Assembly: GCA_934045905.1 (NCBI GenBank)
Contig: OW203773.1
Coordinates: forward strand, 16,479,246-16,543,245
DNA: 64,000 nucleotides
From: Leuctra nigra
Taxonomy: Eukaryota; Arthropoda; Insecta; Plecoptera; Leuctridae
Reading direction: 5' to 3'
The notes under the pieces were generated by a model, which saw only the letters and a program-made list of their open reading frames with translations, ran no database searches and had not been told where the DNA came from. Below, piece by piece: positions 31,901-40,664 of the stretch. How positions within the stretch are numbered: the stretch's first letter is position 1; each line of letters starts with the position of its first letter. The position numbers and the translations under genes are program-made.

Positions 31901-33786
31901 CATCAATATAAAAATAATAGAAACTTAAATAACCACTTAAAGCAGGAGCCGGCAACCATTTTTAATCAAGGAGCCAATTTCCCCAAAATTATTAAATTAG
32001 ATACCTAATAATAATGGGAGCTGCAGTGAGGCAATCCAATTTAAAACATCGAAAATTATAAATTACGTGAATAGTTAATTTTGATATTTTGACGAAATCC
32101 CTCAGTTTTGTTCCGCAGGAAGTTTTTTTTAGAATGTCAACACTTTAATTAAAAGTGATTCAAGCTCTAAAATGAACAAATCAAATCTAAATAACCTTCC
32201 AAATGTTGCCCTACATAGCGATATTTTTTTCGAATTTTTCGATTCCAGATCTGTATTTAAATTATAAAGAGCCACTCAATGAAGATTTTTTGTTCAATCT
32301 GTGTTATAAATTAAGTGGATTTGTTAACTTTGTGGTAAAATTATGTAGCTATTTACTTTTTATTTTTATAAATTTACTATTTACCTATGAATTTTCCAAT
32401 GGTTTCGAAATGTTTATTAAAAGTCTTGTCTGTTTGTACGCTTGACAGGTACATGATGACACATATGTATCGCTATGGGTTTGTTATGTAAATGACTTAT
32501 ATTGGCTCAGGGAAGAAGTTCACCTTGCTCGTACAAAACAACACGACACTCCTAGGATTAAACATTGCAAAATCTTCTTAGAATCATTCATTCATTGAAC
32601 AATTATACGAGTTTACTTAGGTGATGAGTGGGATGAACCAAGAAATATCATGCGATGAATTTGAACACACCTGTTTTGCTGATGTCGGAGAGAAGAATTT
32701 TCAATAAATATCAGTCTGTTAAACAATACCCATGACACCGCCATTTCGTTGGACTTGGGTACTTAGTTAGTTTCCACGACGTGGTTGCAAATGTACTGCA
32801 ATGTTAATCTTATGGGACTACAATTCACGACTCGCCACTTGGCTCAAGCATAGAATATGTTGAGATGTTTTCACGCTCTCATGTGATGGGCTGGATCTTT
32901 CAACACTGCGTGAATGTGATTATCATGAGAAAATATACGACAAAATTGTATAAGCGACAATTTGAATTATGAAAGAGATTCAAAATCGTCTGTTTTCTAG
33001 GAAATTACTAATATCTTTTTGAAGCAGTTATTTATTAATCAAATCACTTAAAAAATTTCGATATATATTTTTATTATTCATCATCATCATCTCTCAATCA
33101 TCCTCATAGTCATTCACTGACGTGAAATCACCTAACGGGCGGGTTGGGGCGGACCCTCAAACCACATGTGGAAGTATTAACAACAACCTACGTATTTTGG
33201 AAGATAGCCAATCGCAACATTCTCTCAGAGCATTTAAAAATTAAAATTCAAGCGGGGAGCCATATTTGAAACAGAATTAAAAATATTTGGGAAGTTCATT
33301 TTATACATTAATATTCCACAATTATAATATAAAAAAATTGTATTCACAGCATTGTTAGTATATTCGAGGTATTTATGGAGCCTCGTTGTGTGGATTCCAT
33401 CCTCTCATGTTCAATATCAACGATTAATCCAGTTGATATAACTAGATCTAAGTTCGGGTAGGACCAACTTTGGATTAAGATAACTATTGATAGTTAGTGG
33501 AAATTAGTGAATCTTATTGGCTGTGAAATTCGCGCCAACTTGATTCATTGGTTAACTGCCCACTAACTATCGATAGTTAGCTAATCCAAAGTTGGTCCTA
33601 CCCGGCCTAAATCAACTGAAAATATCAATTGGGTATTTTAAAAATCGATTGTTTAAATCAACTACCTATATCAACTATCAACAATCAACTGACAACTATC
33701 AACAATCAACTCACCATCACATAAACTCCAACCAGAACTGACGCGATCAACAAATTACAACAATAACACGATTGAAGTAGAGCCAT
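16329..33786 (-). CDS. Unassigned four-pass membrane protein, 384 residues, eight exons
   Basis: Exons (minus): 33715-33786, 27754-27808, 22677-22765, 20176-20271, 19218-19280, 18458-18544, 17721-17839, 16329-16902. They sum to 1155 nt with every phase consistent. Four hydrophobic segments lie at about residues 11-33, 49-70, 76-99 and 113-135; the N-terminal segment follows a CYCC cluster that could be acylated. Between segments 3 and 4 is FPEGGLVLFMSLYHW. After segment 4 come an acidic KEEEEVIHRINALSM motif and a long cytoplasm-like tail rich in Pro, Asn and Gln (about 190-275), ending with basic RRAVRFAKK. The size and spacing recall insect tetraspan proteins of the pasiflora/DUF4728 kind, but I cannot assign a family. 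Function unknown. The exon 1 to exon 2 intron is 5.9 kb. Confidence 0.72.
17325..17530. repeat. Foldback MITE, copy 1 (TTTGGCGGGAAAACGC family)
   Basis: The inner arms GTGTAAATTTTGGCGGGAAA and TTTCCCGCCAAAATGTACAC face each other around a centre with CAACAATGATGTTGCCATGG. The outer arms (AAATTTTCATTCATG..) are weaker. It lies in the intron between exons 8 and 7 of the membrane-protein gene. Related copies are at 18738-18957 and, degraded, at 38795-39010. Confidence 0.72.
17721..17839 (-). CDS. Membrane-protein gene exon 7
   Basis: 119 nt after acceptor CTGATTCCAG; encodes ASMVPQRVPVSPGNGTNSL and a TNQINGTLR end; donor AG/GTACAC, phase 2. Confidence 0.72.
18458..18544 (-). CDS. Membrane-protein gene exon 6
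   Basis: 87 nt after acceptor GTGTGACAG; encodes IAGLLIVQSLYSQWKEEEEV and the HRINALSM end; donor ATG/GTAACT, phase 0. Confidence 0.75.
18738..18957. repeat. Foldback MITE, copy 2
   Basis: Same family as 17325-17530, with longer arms: GTGCAAATTTTCATTCATAA opens it and TTATGAACGAAAATTTACAC closes it. The centre again has CAACAATGATGTTG. It lies in the intron between exons 6 and 5 of the same gene. Confidence 0.75.
19218..19280 (-). CDS. Membrane-protein gene exon 5
   Basis: 63 nt after acceptor TGTCATCAG; encodes KLDHLYGLTELTCWVCRLCI; donor AAC/GTAAGT, phase 0. Confidence 0.72.
19610..19696. repeat. 87-bp near-perfect hairpin
   Basis: CGTCAGTTGTTCTGCTAGGC plus CGAGAAAGAC is mirrored by GTCTTTCTCGG then CCTAACAGAACAACTGACG. 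The loop region is GCGCGCTCACC. Probably a tiny MITE; it could be transcribed as a stem-loop in the host intron. Confidence 0.65.
20176..20271 (-). CDS. Membrane-protein gene exon 4
   Basis: 96 nt after acceptor TTTCACAG; encodes KRTFFLMGWIFVLVIFSF then PEGGLVLFMSLYHW; donor TGG/GTAAAT, phase 0. Locally GC-rich against an AT-rich background, as expected for coding sequence. Confidence 0.78.
20690..20765 (-). repeat. tRNA-derived SINE fragment
   Basis: On the minus strand the sequence reads ACGGGTTCGATTCCCGTGGC, containing a perfect polymerase III B box (GGTTCGATTCC) and a T-arm-like stem. The 5' half of a tRNA is degenerate, so this is a SINE head and not a tRNA gene. Confidence 0.5.
21117..22015 (+). 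mobile_element. Helentron-like non-autonomous element, copy 1
   Basis: Begins TTGAGCGAGCGAAGCGAGCG and ends GAGCGTTTTCCTAG followed by T. A short hairpin (AACGC..GCGTT) lies just before the CTAG end. GAGCGAGC near the left end is inverted as GCTCGCTC near the right end. Three copies in the window share both ends and most of the interior. These traits fit Helitron/Helentron-type elements (CTAG end, no target duplication, subterminal inverted repeats). No Rep/helicase frame; non-autonomous. Confidence 0.6.
22020..22250 (+). other. Retroelement tail with a hammerhead-like core
   Basis: Contains CTGAGGA (22160-22166), a stem GGCTAG/CTAGCT around TGTTAT, then GAAAC (22186-22190), arranged like the CUGANGA..stem II..GAAA core of a hammerhead ribozyme. 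Penelope-like elements carry such motifs in their terminal repeats. The end ATGCATAACCCAGAAGAATT recurs inverted at 21083-21107, so the Helentron-like copy appears to sit between two inverted ends of an older element. Confidence 0.35.
22248..22424. repeat. (TA)n microsatellites around a second GAAACG-type retroelement tail
   Basis: TA runs at about 22251-22275 and 22403-22423 enclose sequence that on the minus strand reads GGTGATTGGATTATCACC followed by GAAACGTCGG, again a hairpin before GAAACG as in Penelope-like tails. Confidence 0.4.
22677..22765 (-). CDS. Membrane-protein gene exon 3
   Basis: 89 nt after acceptor TCTGTGTTGCAG; encodes LPAPAYLLCVGYFFVFLQSA, a membrane segment; donor GTG/GTATGT, phase 0. 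A LINE lies only 36 bp upstream of its acceptor. Confidence 0.75.
22801..23388 (+). pseudogene. I-like LINE endonuclease C-terminus (fragment)
   Basis: Open from the target-site junction, with SDHFPISI (the catalytic Asp-His of the LINE endonuclease) and then FPWWDAECNQAVARRRLAYK, a linker typical of such LINEs. It stops at 23386; the continuation (RIKERRDGG..) is in another frame, so a small indel broke the ORF. Confidence 0.75.
23466..25844 (+). pseudogene. I-like LINE reverse transcriptase and RNase H
   Basis: 792 codons. RT motifs: SYRPISLTSTVGKLMEK, YGFRKGRSTIDS, ATFLDIEGAYDNV, GLPQGSVLSPILF and the catalytic FADD near residue 296. RNase H follows: IYTDGSKM (about 595), a FTAEAIAIEKA segment with the second acidic residue, TTDSLSAINN and WCPAHIGIDGNEKVDKLAK. 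RNase H after RT is seen in I- and R1-related clades. After the stop the sequence continues in another frame with RMKTGHCLSKEHLHRIG, so the true C-terminus is frameshifted. Very A-rich codon use. Confidence 0.85.
25922..26473. repeat. Foldback element inside the LINE 3' end
   Basis: The left end ATATATCGCTGTGCCAGTAC, continuing to ACTAACACAACTCAAAAA, is mirrored at 26432-26473 as TTTTTGAGTTGTGTTAGTAT..ACTGGCACAGCGATATAT. About 40-bp arms and a 550-bp element with no coding capacity. Confidence 0.65.
27008..27310. mobile_element. hAT-type MITE with G/C runs, copy 2
   Basis: Same family as 13563-13882 in the opposite orientation; ends CAGGCGCGTAGGAA and TACGCGCCTG. The 8-bp duplication is CATCATTC/CATAATTC (27000-27007, 27311-27318), one mismatch. 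Lies in intron 2 of the membrane-protein gene. Confidence 0.82.
27319..27753. other. Intron 2 of the membrane-protein gene, no gene seen
   Basis: Contains an imperfect inverted pair (CAAACGATCGACAACTCTTA near 27497 and AGAAGTTGTCGATCGTTTG near 27591), probably a small foldback element. Confidence 0.45.
27754..27808 (-). CDS. Membrane-protein gene exon 2
   Basis: 55 nt after acceptor GTGTGTTGCAG; encodes VAYVIAFTIELWWILETE; donor G/GTAATC, phase 1. Confidence 0.72.
28275..28361 (+). repeat. SINE 3'-region fragment
   Basis: AAATGATGGGAAGGTTCCCT followed by CGCCATAATACCTCCCTC and a CATCCTCATCTCCC run matches the body of the complete SINE at 49200-49478 and the piece at 34401. The tRNA-like head is missing. 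Confidence 0.5.
28362..29995. other. Intron 1 of the membrane-protein gene, no gene seen
   Basis: Mostly AT-rich. A GC-richer patch at 28840-28980 has stop-free stretches on both strands but no motif or family match; it could be an unrecognised 5' exon or regulatory sequence. Confidence 0.4.
29996..30571. mobile_element. PIF/Harbinger-like non-autonomous element, 44-bp TIRs
   Basis: The left end AGGCCCATGCACAATTGACA continues as TAACCCGCAGCCGCAACCCG. The right end is its near-exact inverse, closing TGTCAATTGTGCATGGGCCT. The 3-bp duplication TAA flanks it (29993-29995, 30572-30574), the target preference of Harbinger elements. No transposase. The interior repeats the CCGCAGCCGCAAC motif. Confidence 0.75.
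30620..31000. mobile_element. hAT-like MITE in a GATGAT microsatellite
   Basis: Ends CAGTGTTGG and CCAACACCG. Flanked by ATGATGAT on each side (30612-30619, 31001-31008), although the flank is itself a microsatellite, which weakens the evidence. The interior repeats AGTTCC/GGAACT. A related AGTTAC-rich stretch lies at 34570-34950. Confidence 0.55.
31041..33455. other. Intron 1, mostly unremarkable; hAT-like fragment at 31943-32285
   Basis: The 31943-32285 stretch (CAGGAGCCGGCAACCATTTT..AAAGAGCCACTCAA) is a diverged, 3'-truncated relative of the element at 1099-1476. Around it no gene was found. Near 33075-33175 a CATCATCATCTC run resembles the SINE tail. Confidence 0.45.
33457..33603. repeat. 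147-bp foldback MITE
   Basis: GGGTAGGACCAACTTTGGAT then TAACTATTGATAGTTAGTGG is mirrored by CCACTAACTATCGATAGTTA and AATCCAAAGTTGGTCCTACC. It lies 110 bp inside intron 1 from exon 1 of the membrane-protein gene. Confidence 0.7.
33715..33786 (-). CDS. Membrane-protein gene exon 1 (start)
   Basis: 72 nt from ATG at 33786: MALLQSCYCC, then a hydrophobic run NLLIASVLVGVYVM, then donor GTGAGT in phase 0. It continues smoothly into the hydrophobic start of exon 2 to complete one membrane segment. Confidence 0.7.
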
Positions 33787-34400
33787 TTTCAATATCACAC
33801 AACAATTTCGTTACGATTGTAAACAATAGAAGTATTTATTCAAAATCCTCACTACACATTTCTTCTTGTCACAAGCCATTACCAACTCAAGCCACAAAAC
33901 TAAAACAAATCACTTTTATAATAATCAAAACAATTGTTGATCAATAATGAATGTTGACGAAAACACATTTTCAAAAGTAATATTTCTTCCGCGAACCTTC
34001 TGGTTGGAGTTGACGCACGATACTGACTGTTCAGAGACCATGTGGCTGGCATAGCTAAGCGATTGCGTCACTCCAAACCTGTCACACCTCTCATACCTGG
34101 TGAAAACAAAAACACCGGCCGCGCTCTAAGATCAAGCATCCGAGACGGCCGTTCGCGCGTTGGCGCTCGGGTGTCCGTGTGCAGTGAACCTAGCTGTTTA
34201 TCCTTCTTGAAGGCTTATTGGTTTTGGTGGAATATTATTTTTTGTCGACGAATAGTTTGTTGAAATTGAAGGTTAAATACTTGGCACGTAGTTTTAGTTT
34301 TTTTTAGGGACCATTAAAATAAATTACCTTCTTGACTTTACATTTTGTAATTACTGTAATTTTTACCAATCATTCTTTGAGTTCAAGGTATATTGTTACA
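33787..34400. promoter_or_regulatory. Presumed promoter/5' leader region of the membrane-protein gene
   Basis: Upstream of the start at 33786 (minus strand). A GC-rich patch at 34110-34190 (CACCGGCCGCGC.. GAGACGGCCGTTCGCGCG) stands out from AT-rich surroundings and could be a promoter or first exon. No TATA box or initiator is claimed. Confidence 0.3.
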
Positions 34401-34555
34401 GGTTCGATTCCCTCGACCGTCATTCCCTAGAAAAGATACTCGTAGTGTTTACCACAGTCAAACGAGGCAAATGATGGATAGGTTCCCTACTAATGTCATT
34501 ACCGCCTCCTACCCACCGTTCATCCTCACTGTCTTCATCGAATCATCATCAGGCT
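34401..34555 (+). repeat. SINE piece starting at its B box
   Basis: Begins GGTTCGATTCCCTCGACCG (polymerase III B box) and continues with the body also seen at 49255 onward (CCTACTAATGTCATTACCGC, CATCATCAG). A matching tail (ACAGAACAGTGCAACGTTAA) occurs at 36841-36860, after the LINE, so the SINE may have been split. Confidence 0.5.
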
Positions 34556-34957
34556 CCCTTGTCCAGAGCAAGGTAAGTTACTTAAGGAACTAGTTTCTCC
34601 GTAAGTTACCTGATCTCAAAATGAACTAAGTTACATGTAAACTTGATTTAAAAAGTAACTGAGGAGTTACCAAAAAATTTAATACGTACTTTTTAATTAC
34701 TTTGAAGTCACTTTTCAAATTTTCAATATTATACGTCTGATAGAAAATGTAAAATAAAATAAATCTTGGGTTTGGATATTTTCTCAAGGGTGAAATTCTT
34801 TTCTGTGAAATTCCACCAAAATAATACAATATTTTATCAAATTAATTTTACACCTAAAAGTACCTAACGAAAATTAAGTTTCAAGTAACTTAGTTACTAT
34901 CAAAGTTACTGTCGATGAAAAGTAACTAGTTACCCCAAAAGTTACACAGAAAGTAAC

Positions 34958-36798
34958 TTTTTTTTTTTTTTTTTTTATTGATACACAATATAATACATTT
35001 AAATTATAACAAAAACATAGAGAACACCACAAAGCCACGAGGGCTCATCTGTGGAACGCTAGATACCAAAACAAAATATAGTCACATCGTCAATGGTCTT
35101 GTGCACATAGCAATAACATAATATGAAAAACAATCAAGAAAATAGTACAATTAAACTTAATAAAATTAAAGTAAGAAAAATCCAACCGCGTGATTAACAG
35201 CGCAGAAATCACAAATTAACACATTTACAGAAATAAGTTTGATACAAAATAACACAAAAAAGTACATAAAAAACTGCGTGAAAGGAGAACCTTTCCAATT
35301 TATTCACCTAAAGCAATTTTACAATATATGAAACACGATTCCCTACATCAAGTTAAGTCTGCAAGATTTTCTAGAAGCCATTTTTTAACACATAATTTGA
35401 CTGATCTGTACTTATCAAGTGATGCAATGTTATTGGGTATTTGGTTAAAAATAAAAGGGATTAAATATCCAAGTGTCCTCTTTCCATTTTTGTTTCTGTA
35501 TGCCGGAATAATAAATTTTTCTTTATTTCTCAAGCGTGCATTCATAGTATCGTCCAAATGCCTATTTTTATAATCGTCAATATAATAATATTTTAAGATT
35601 AGTCTATATAAAAATAACTCAGCAAGCGGCAACAAATGTAATTCTAAATATATTTCGTTAATAAGGTTATAATTTTTTAGGAGGTTGGGAGGTGCAATTG
35701 ACTTTATAATTTTATCTTGTATTTTGGAAACCTTCTTAATAAAATACTCCGATGAACTACCCCAAGCCAACAGTCCATAGGACATAATTGACTCAGCTAA
35801 AGCATGATAGAGAGTTTTCCTTAAGCCAAAGGGCAAGTAATACTTTACATTAAATAAGGCATAAGCAACCGACCGTAATCGGCTGCAAATTGAATTGATG
35901 TGTAGTTGCCATGTAAAAAATCTATCTATTTTTACACCCAAATAAGTATGACTCTCGACACTTTCAATAATATCAGTGCAATTGAAACAACTCCAATTAA
36001 TTACCCTATGCAAACATTCATATGAATGAGAAACAATCTTTACATTAACATCTCTGTTTCTATTTAATGGAGAGCAGATATGCATGATTTTAGTCTTACT
36101 GGAGTTACATATTAAATTGTGATCATGCGTCCAACGGAGAACATTTGAAAAATCCAATTGCAACGTAGCTCTTGCACTTTCTAGATGGGGATGGGCAGCA
36201 ACCAGAACTGTGTCATCGGCATACATGTAAATACGACAATTGGAAACACAACTAAACATTTCATTAACATAAATTAGGTAAAGAGTGGGACCCAAAATCG
36301 AGCCTTGGGGCACCCCAGATGTATTCTCCGCTAAGTGACTGGAGCATTCACCCATTGTTACTCGAAAGGTCCTACCACCTAAATAACTTTTGAACCAATT
36401 TAGTAGCGGACCTCTGACACCAATTCGATCCAAGGCCTTAATCATTTTTTTATGGTTTATTGTATCAAAGGCTTTAGAGAAATCTATAAAAAGAGCTACT
36501 ATATGATTATTTTCGTTAAGATTTGAGTTTACAAAATCTGAAAATTTGATTAAAATATCGGACGTACTTTTCCCTCTTTGAAAGCCAAACTGGTTATCAC
36601 TAATAATTCTGTATTTTTCTAGGTATTCAACTAATTTATTAGCAATACAACGCTCCATAACTTTCTCAATTGAAGGCAACAATGAAATTGGTCTGTAATT
36701 AGAGAAAATTAAGTGATCACCCTTTTTAAACACAGGCTTAACAATGGATTGTTTTAGTTGTTGTGGAATTACACCAGAATCCAACGTCGCATTTATTA
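34958..36798 (-). mobile_element. 5'-truncated Jockey/CR1-like LINE with poly(A)
   Basis: Minus-strand element ending in a run of T on the plus strand (34958-34976, its poly(A) tail). The coding frame covers only the RT and C-terminal part; upstream of 36798 the frame is closed. No clear target duplication was found, as often with truncated copies. Confidence 0.78.
35348..36784 (-). CDS. LINE reverse transcriptase (N-terminally truncated)
   Basis: 478 codons without internal stop. RT motifs in order: VKPVFKKGDHLIFSNYRPIS, NQFGFQRGKSTSD, LFIDFSKAFDTINH, SGVPQGSILGPTLYLIYVNE and the catalytic YMYADDTVL near residue 190; later HTYLGVKID and the thumb region. The endonuclease and RT N-terminus are missing. 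The first Met is internal, so this is a fragment with no natural start. It was intact until recently, judging from the open frame. Confidence 0.85.
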   Translation of the reverse strand: MDSGVIPQQLKQSIVKPVFKKGDHLIFSNYRPISLLPSIEKVMERCIANKLVEYLEKYRIISDNQFGFQRGKSTSDILIKFSDFVNSNLNENNHIVALFIDFSKAFDTINHKKMIKALDRIGVRGPLLNWFKSYLGGRTFRVTMGECSSHLAENTSGVPQGSILGPTLYLIYVNEMFSCVSNCRIYMYADDTVLVAAHPHLESARATLQLDFSNVLRWTHDHNLICNSSKTKIMHICSPLNRNRDVNVKIVSHSYECLHRVINWSCFNCTDIIESVESHTYLGVKIDRFFTWQLHINSICSRLRSVAYALFNVKYYLPFGLRKTLYHALAESIMSYGLLAWGSSSEYFIKKVSKIQDKIIKSIAPPNLLKNYNLINEIYLELHLLPLAELFLYRLILKYYYIDDYKNRHLDDTMNARLRNKEKFIIPAYRNKNGKRTLGYLIPFIFNQIPNNIASLDKYRSVKLCVKKWLLENLADLT

Positions 36799-37449
36799 GC
36801 TACTTATTAGTTACTATTATCATCAAAATCAATCATAGCTACAGAACAGTGCAACGTTAAATACCAACTAAAACATAAAAGTTCAATACCTACTTACTCT
36901 GAAGTTATAGTTACGATTTAATTAAGATAACATTTAATTTCGATAACAACGTTAACATAATAATGAACTCCAGTTCTCTTGACTCTAATAACTAGGTATC
37001 CGTTGAGGAATTTACGAAGCGTTCTAAAACTAAGCAATGGTTTAATATGGAGCCAGTGACGTAGCACGTGACTGGCTTGGGAATGAGGGACAACAATGCA
37101 GGGGGAACAATGAGGCCGTGGAGGTACATGGTCGGAAGTGCAGGACCAATATGGAACGCGCCCTTCTACGTCACAGCACGTGATAGACGTGGAGTTAATG
37201 ACGCACCTTCCTGCCGCAACATGGGGAGGACGGGACGGGCAACCTACACATCATTTGCCTCGACTTGGGGAACACGTGATATCGTACCTGGAGGCGAGAA
37301 TGGAAACGACAAAGAGTTGCTTATGGGATAATCGGCTGTACCACTGAGATACTCGCTGCGCTGTTGAATGCGCGTAAGCTGTGTATATTATGAAGCATTC
37401 AGACATCGCAGGCCCAATAGCTCAGTTGGTAAAGCAATGAACTATGGTA

Positions 37450-38030
37450 ATAATAATAATTCTATACAAAGATACATAAAGATACACAATAAAGACCCAA
37501 ACCAAAGAATTAACACACTAAAAACATAGAATAATCTAATTAGGATGTCAACATAAATGTTTCCGTCATTATAATTTCTAAAAGTTTGCTTTTAAACATG
37601 CAAAGACTCCTCACACTTTTAACATTAAGTGGAAGAGCATTAAAAGAACGAATCCCAAGATAAAATAATGATTTGGCCGATGATTGTTTATGAACATGGT
37701 TTAGAAAAAAATTATTATGCGCTCTCGTGTAATGCTGATGGACATTTTCAACTTTTTCAGTGTTTGTAAAATATGCAGGTAGAAGACCATTTTGAAGTTT
37801 GTAAATAAAACACATGCCTTGAAAATACACATAATCCTTAATTCTTAGCCAATTTAGAGATTTTAACATACTATTTACAGGTGTATATCTTCTACATTTC
37901 AGAATAATCCTCATGCCTCTATTTTGTAGAATCTGTAGTCTATCAATATCTGTATCAAATGCCTGATACAATAAAATCATACAAAAGGTAAGGTGTGGTT
38001 TAATAATAGTGTTATATATACATAGTTTTG
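37450..38030 (-). mobile_element. Strongly 5'-truncated CR1/Jockey-like LINE
   Basis: Minus-strand LINE end with a TTA-repeat tail (plus strand TAATAATAATAAT at 37447-37459). It carries only the last part of the RT protein. Confidence 0.65.
37540..37980 (-). pseudogene. C-terminal fragment of a LINE RT protein
   Basis: 146 codons with DRLQILQNRGMRIILKCRRY and NSMLKSLNWLRIKDYVYFQG, typical of the region after the RT domain in CR1/Jockey-like LINEs. No catalytic motif remains. Confidence 0.7.
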
Positions 38031-38306
38031 TGTAAAAGGACGTCGGTTCGAATCCTGCCGCGGTCTCACTTTTTATATTGAATTTTTTACAAGCTTTAAT
38101 TCTGCCTTGCCATAGAGTTATTTTTTATTTAAAGTTGCCCAGCTTAAATTTTCTCAAGTTAGAATTTGTCTACCCATATAGAGTTTTATTCCTGAGGCTG
38201 CCCAGTAAAACGTATGCGCATCTGACTGCACAGCAAAGCAAATCAGCTCAATCAGCTGCTTCTCCTATAAGCAACTCTTTGTCGTTTCCATTCTCGCTAC
38301 CTGGAG

Positions 38307-38645
38307 GGTAGTGAGTTTGACCTTGAAGAGTTTTTTTAATCGATTTTAATCAATATCGTTAACCAATGTAATTGTTAACAAAATAAGGCTTTGTACGAGT
38401 ATTCAGAACAGTGCAATGAAAATAATTCCATAGCTTGTAATAGTTTATTAGATTTACTTTGTCCTATAGACGTTTAGTGCCCGAAAATTAGTAAAATTAT
38501 GGCACTAAACATCTGTTGGAGAAAATAAAGCTAATAACTTATTCCAAACTATGAAATTATTTTCATTGAACTGTTCTGAATACTCGTACAAAGCCCTATT
38601 TTGTTAACAATTACATACTCTTCAAGGCCACGCTCACTACTCAGC
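38307..38645. repeat. Foldback element, GTAGTGAGTTTGACC family, copy 1
   Basis: GTAGTGAGTTTGACCTTGAA..GTTAACAAAATAAGG..CGAGTATTCAGAACAGT is mirrored by ACTGTTCTGAATACTCG..CCTATTTTGTTAACAATTAC..GGCCACGCTCACTAC. A second, shorter copy lies at 45885-46020. Confidence 0.65.
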
Positions 38646-40664
38646 CCTCTTAACTCTGTACCGCAGAGGTTGAAGGACGGAAGTCCATTTCAATGATTAT
38701 TGAGGTGAGGGAAGTCTCTTGAAATTGTATTCTATTTAATTTGTAAATATCAACACAAATAACAATGATAAACACACTTATCATCAGCGAAATGTAAAAT
38801 TTTCATTCATAAAAATCAAATTCAAATGTCATTGGATATTTTGGCGGGAAAAACGGCAGGCAACAAGAATCAGGATTCTGATGTCATTTCCAAGTCTCCA
38901 ACCTTTCTAAGCTCCAACAATGTGTTACCATGGCGATTCCTTTGTTGACATGGCAATATAGCGGATTGTGATGTCATTGCCAATTTTCCTGTTTGAATAT
39001 TGTAAGAAATATACCAATATTTGTAAATTAATTCCTTGAAAACTATTCATCTCACAACAAAATTAATACCAAATCTGTGTTCAGCAACATCTCAATTTTC
39101 ATAAAATAAATATTATGCTGAAACCTAATTTTAATGAGACTTCCTTATTCTGATGGAACCAGTACTATTATAACCAGGGACTGCCGGTACTCGTTCCAAG
39201 TTTTAAAATAACGGTTCCGATTCCGGTTCCGGTTCCATTCCGGTTCCATAGGGGTTTCAATCGATCCCATCAAATTCAGGCAATAATTCTAATAATATTT
39301 TTGAAATCGACTTTTGGGAACTTACATGCGAGTAATTCCAAGCCATCTCAACCAAAAAAGCGCCAAATGAAATTTCATCTCTCCAAATTTGCTGGTAATT
39401 TGTGGAAGTCAGAACAAACCAACACCACCTCTTCAGGATTTTTAAATTTTCGTGATACTTTTTTACTTACAGGGCGCCAAAATAGACATAAAATCTTACT
39501 TTTTTGAAAATTGGGTGTTGCGGACAATGTTTAATATCATTTTTTCTTGTTCCTAGAACGATGATTTCTCTTGAAACAGACTTTTAAAATATTTGTCTAA
39601 AAAATAAATCGTATTATTTTTTACAATGCTTTTTATAAAAAATTTAATCAACTCCTGACAAAAAATAGTATAAATAAAAACTTATATATTTTTTCTATAA
39701 GAAATCTGTTATGTTTTTTTACATGCTCAGAAAGTTTCAGGATGGAAGTCCTATCGGTCTCGGAAATAGATTGTACATTTTGTTAAAACCTAAATTTTTA
39801 AACCTTTTTGGATTTTTCAGATATTCATAAAGATATTAATTAGATTAATTATAAAATAAAAAAATAATACAGACAAAAATAATTATAAGTACCAAATAAT
39901 TTCACCTATAACATACTTTAATAAAAACAATCAAAATCCCTCTGGATACGTTCCCTCTGGAACGTATGTTCATGTTTTTTTTTGCACTTTGTTACTTTGT
40001 ACAGCCCTTACGAAACCAAGGTCCTTAAATGTAGCTTGGAAATGTATTACTTTATTGCTGTTGGCAACACTGATTTATTTATTGAATGTTGCGTTTGCGT
40101 GCGTATCGCGTTGCTTCCTTCACACGGTTTTGCCGTGCATCACTTTTCATTTTGAAAGAGGTAAGTTATTGCTAATATTTATTGTTATATTAATAAAATT
40201 CCTCTACTTTTCTCATTGAATAATGTTTCTTCATTTAAAACATGCACACCTGTACAATAACCACTAGGTTCCAGCCAATTTATTGCTAAGTAAAACCGAA
40301 ATTTTGTTTTGAAGCAACGTTTTTTTGGCCATGTCAATGACCCTGTCAACCCCTTCGATGAAAGATAATGGGCAGTTAAAAATATTATTCATAAAAACCA
40401 ATCTATAAGTTGTGTTTCATTAGAAACTAACCTGTGGTCATTTCTTACAATGCAACCAATTCATCCTTTCTAACCTCCAAAACAAAATTAATAATCTGTT
40501 GCACAAAATATTTTGGCTTGGACTCCATAAAAATGGCGTCATTTTGACCTCATAAAAATCAATAATTTGTGTTCATCTTCATATCTCCCCCCCATGTATC
40601 CAACCATTTTAGTAAATTAAACTCACAGTTTATTTAAACTTTCTTGAAATTTTCTTTCAGAATC
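38646..40664. other. Region upstream of the BTB gene
   Basis: Holds a degraded copy of the TTTGGCGGGAAAA foldback family (38795-39010) and a GGTTCC-rich stretch at 39180-39250. The acceptor TTTTCTTTCAG ends at 40660, so an untranslated first exon and promoter should lie here or just upstream; they cannot be placed. Confidence 0.45.

Larger units (their letters stand above)
37411..38067 (+). repeat. tRNA-derived SINE head split by a LINE insertion
   Basis: The left piece has GCCCAATAGCTCAGTTGG with the A box TAGCTCAGTTGG (37417-37428). The right piece has the B box GGTTCGAATCC (38045-38055) and ends in a T run. The LINE fragment separates them at the position of the anticodon/variable arm. 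The acceptor-stem halves do not pair well, so this is a SINE, not a tRNA gene. Confidence 0.6.
37036..38304. other. Element with long inverted arms enclosing a SINE head and a LINE fragment
   Basis: GCGAGAATGGAAACGACAAA with AGAGTTGCTTATGGGA (37291-37328) recurs inverted at 38261-38297 (AAGCAACTCTTTGTCGTTTC, CATTCTCGCTACC). Between them lie a split tRNA-like SINE and a truncated LINE. The outer boundaries are uncertain. Confidence 0.45.
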
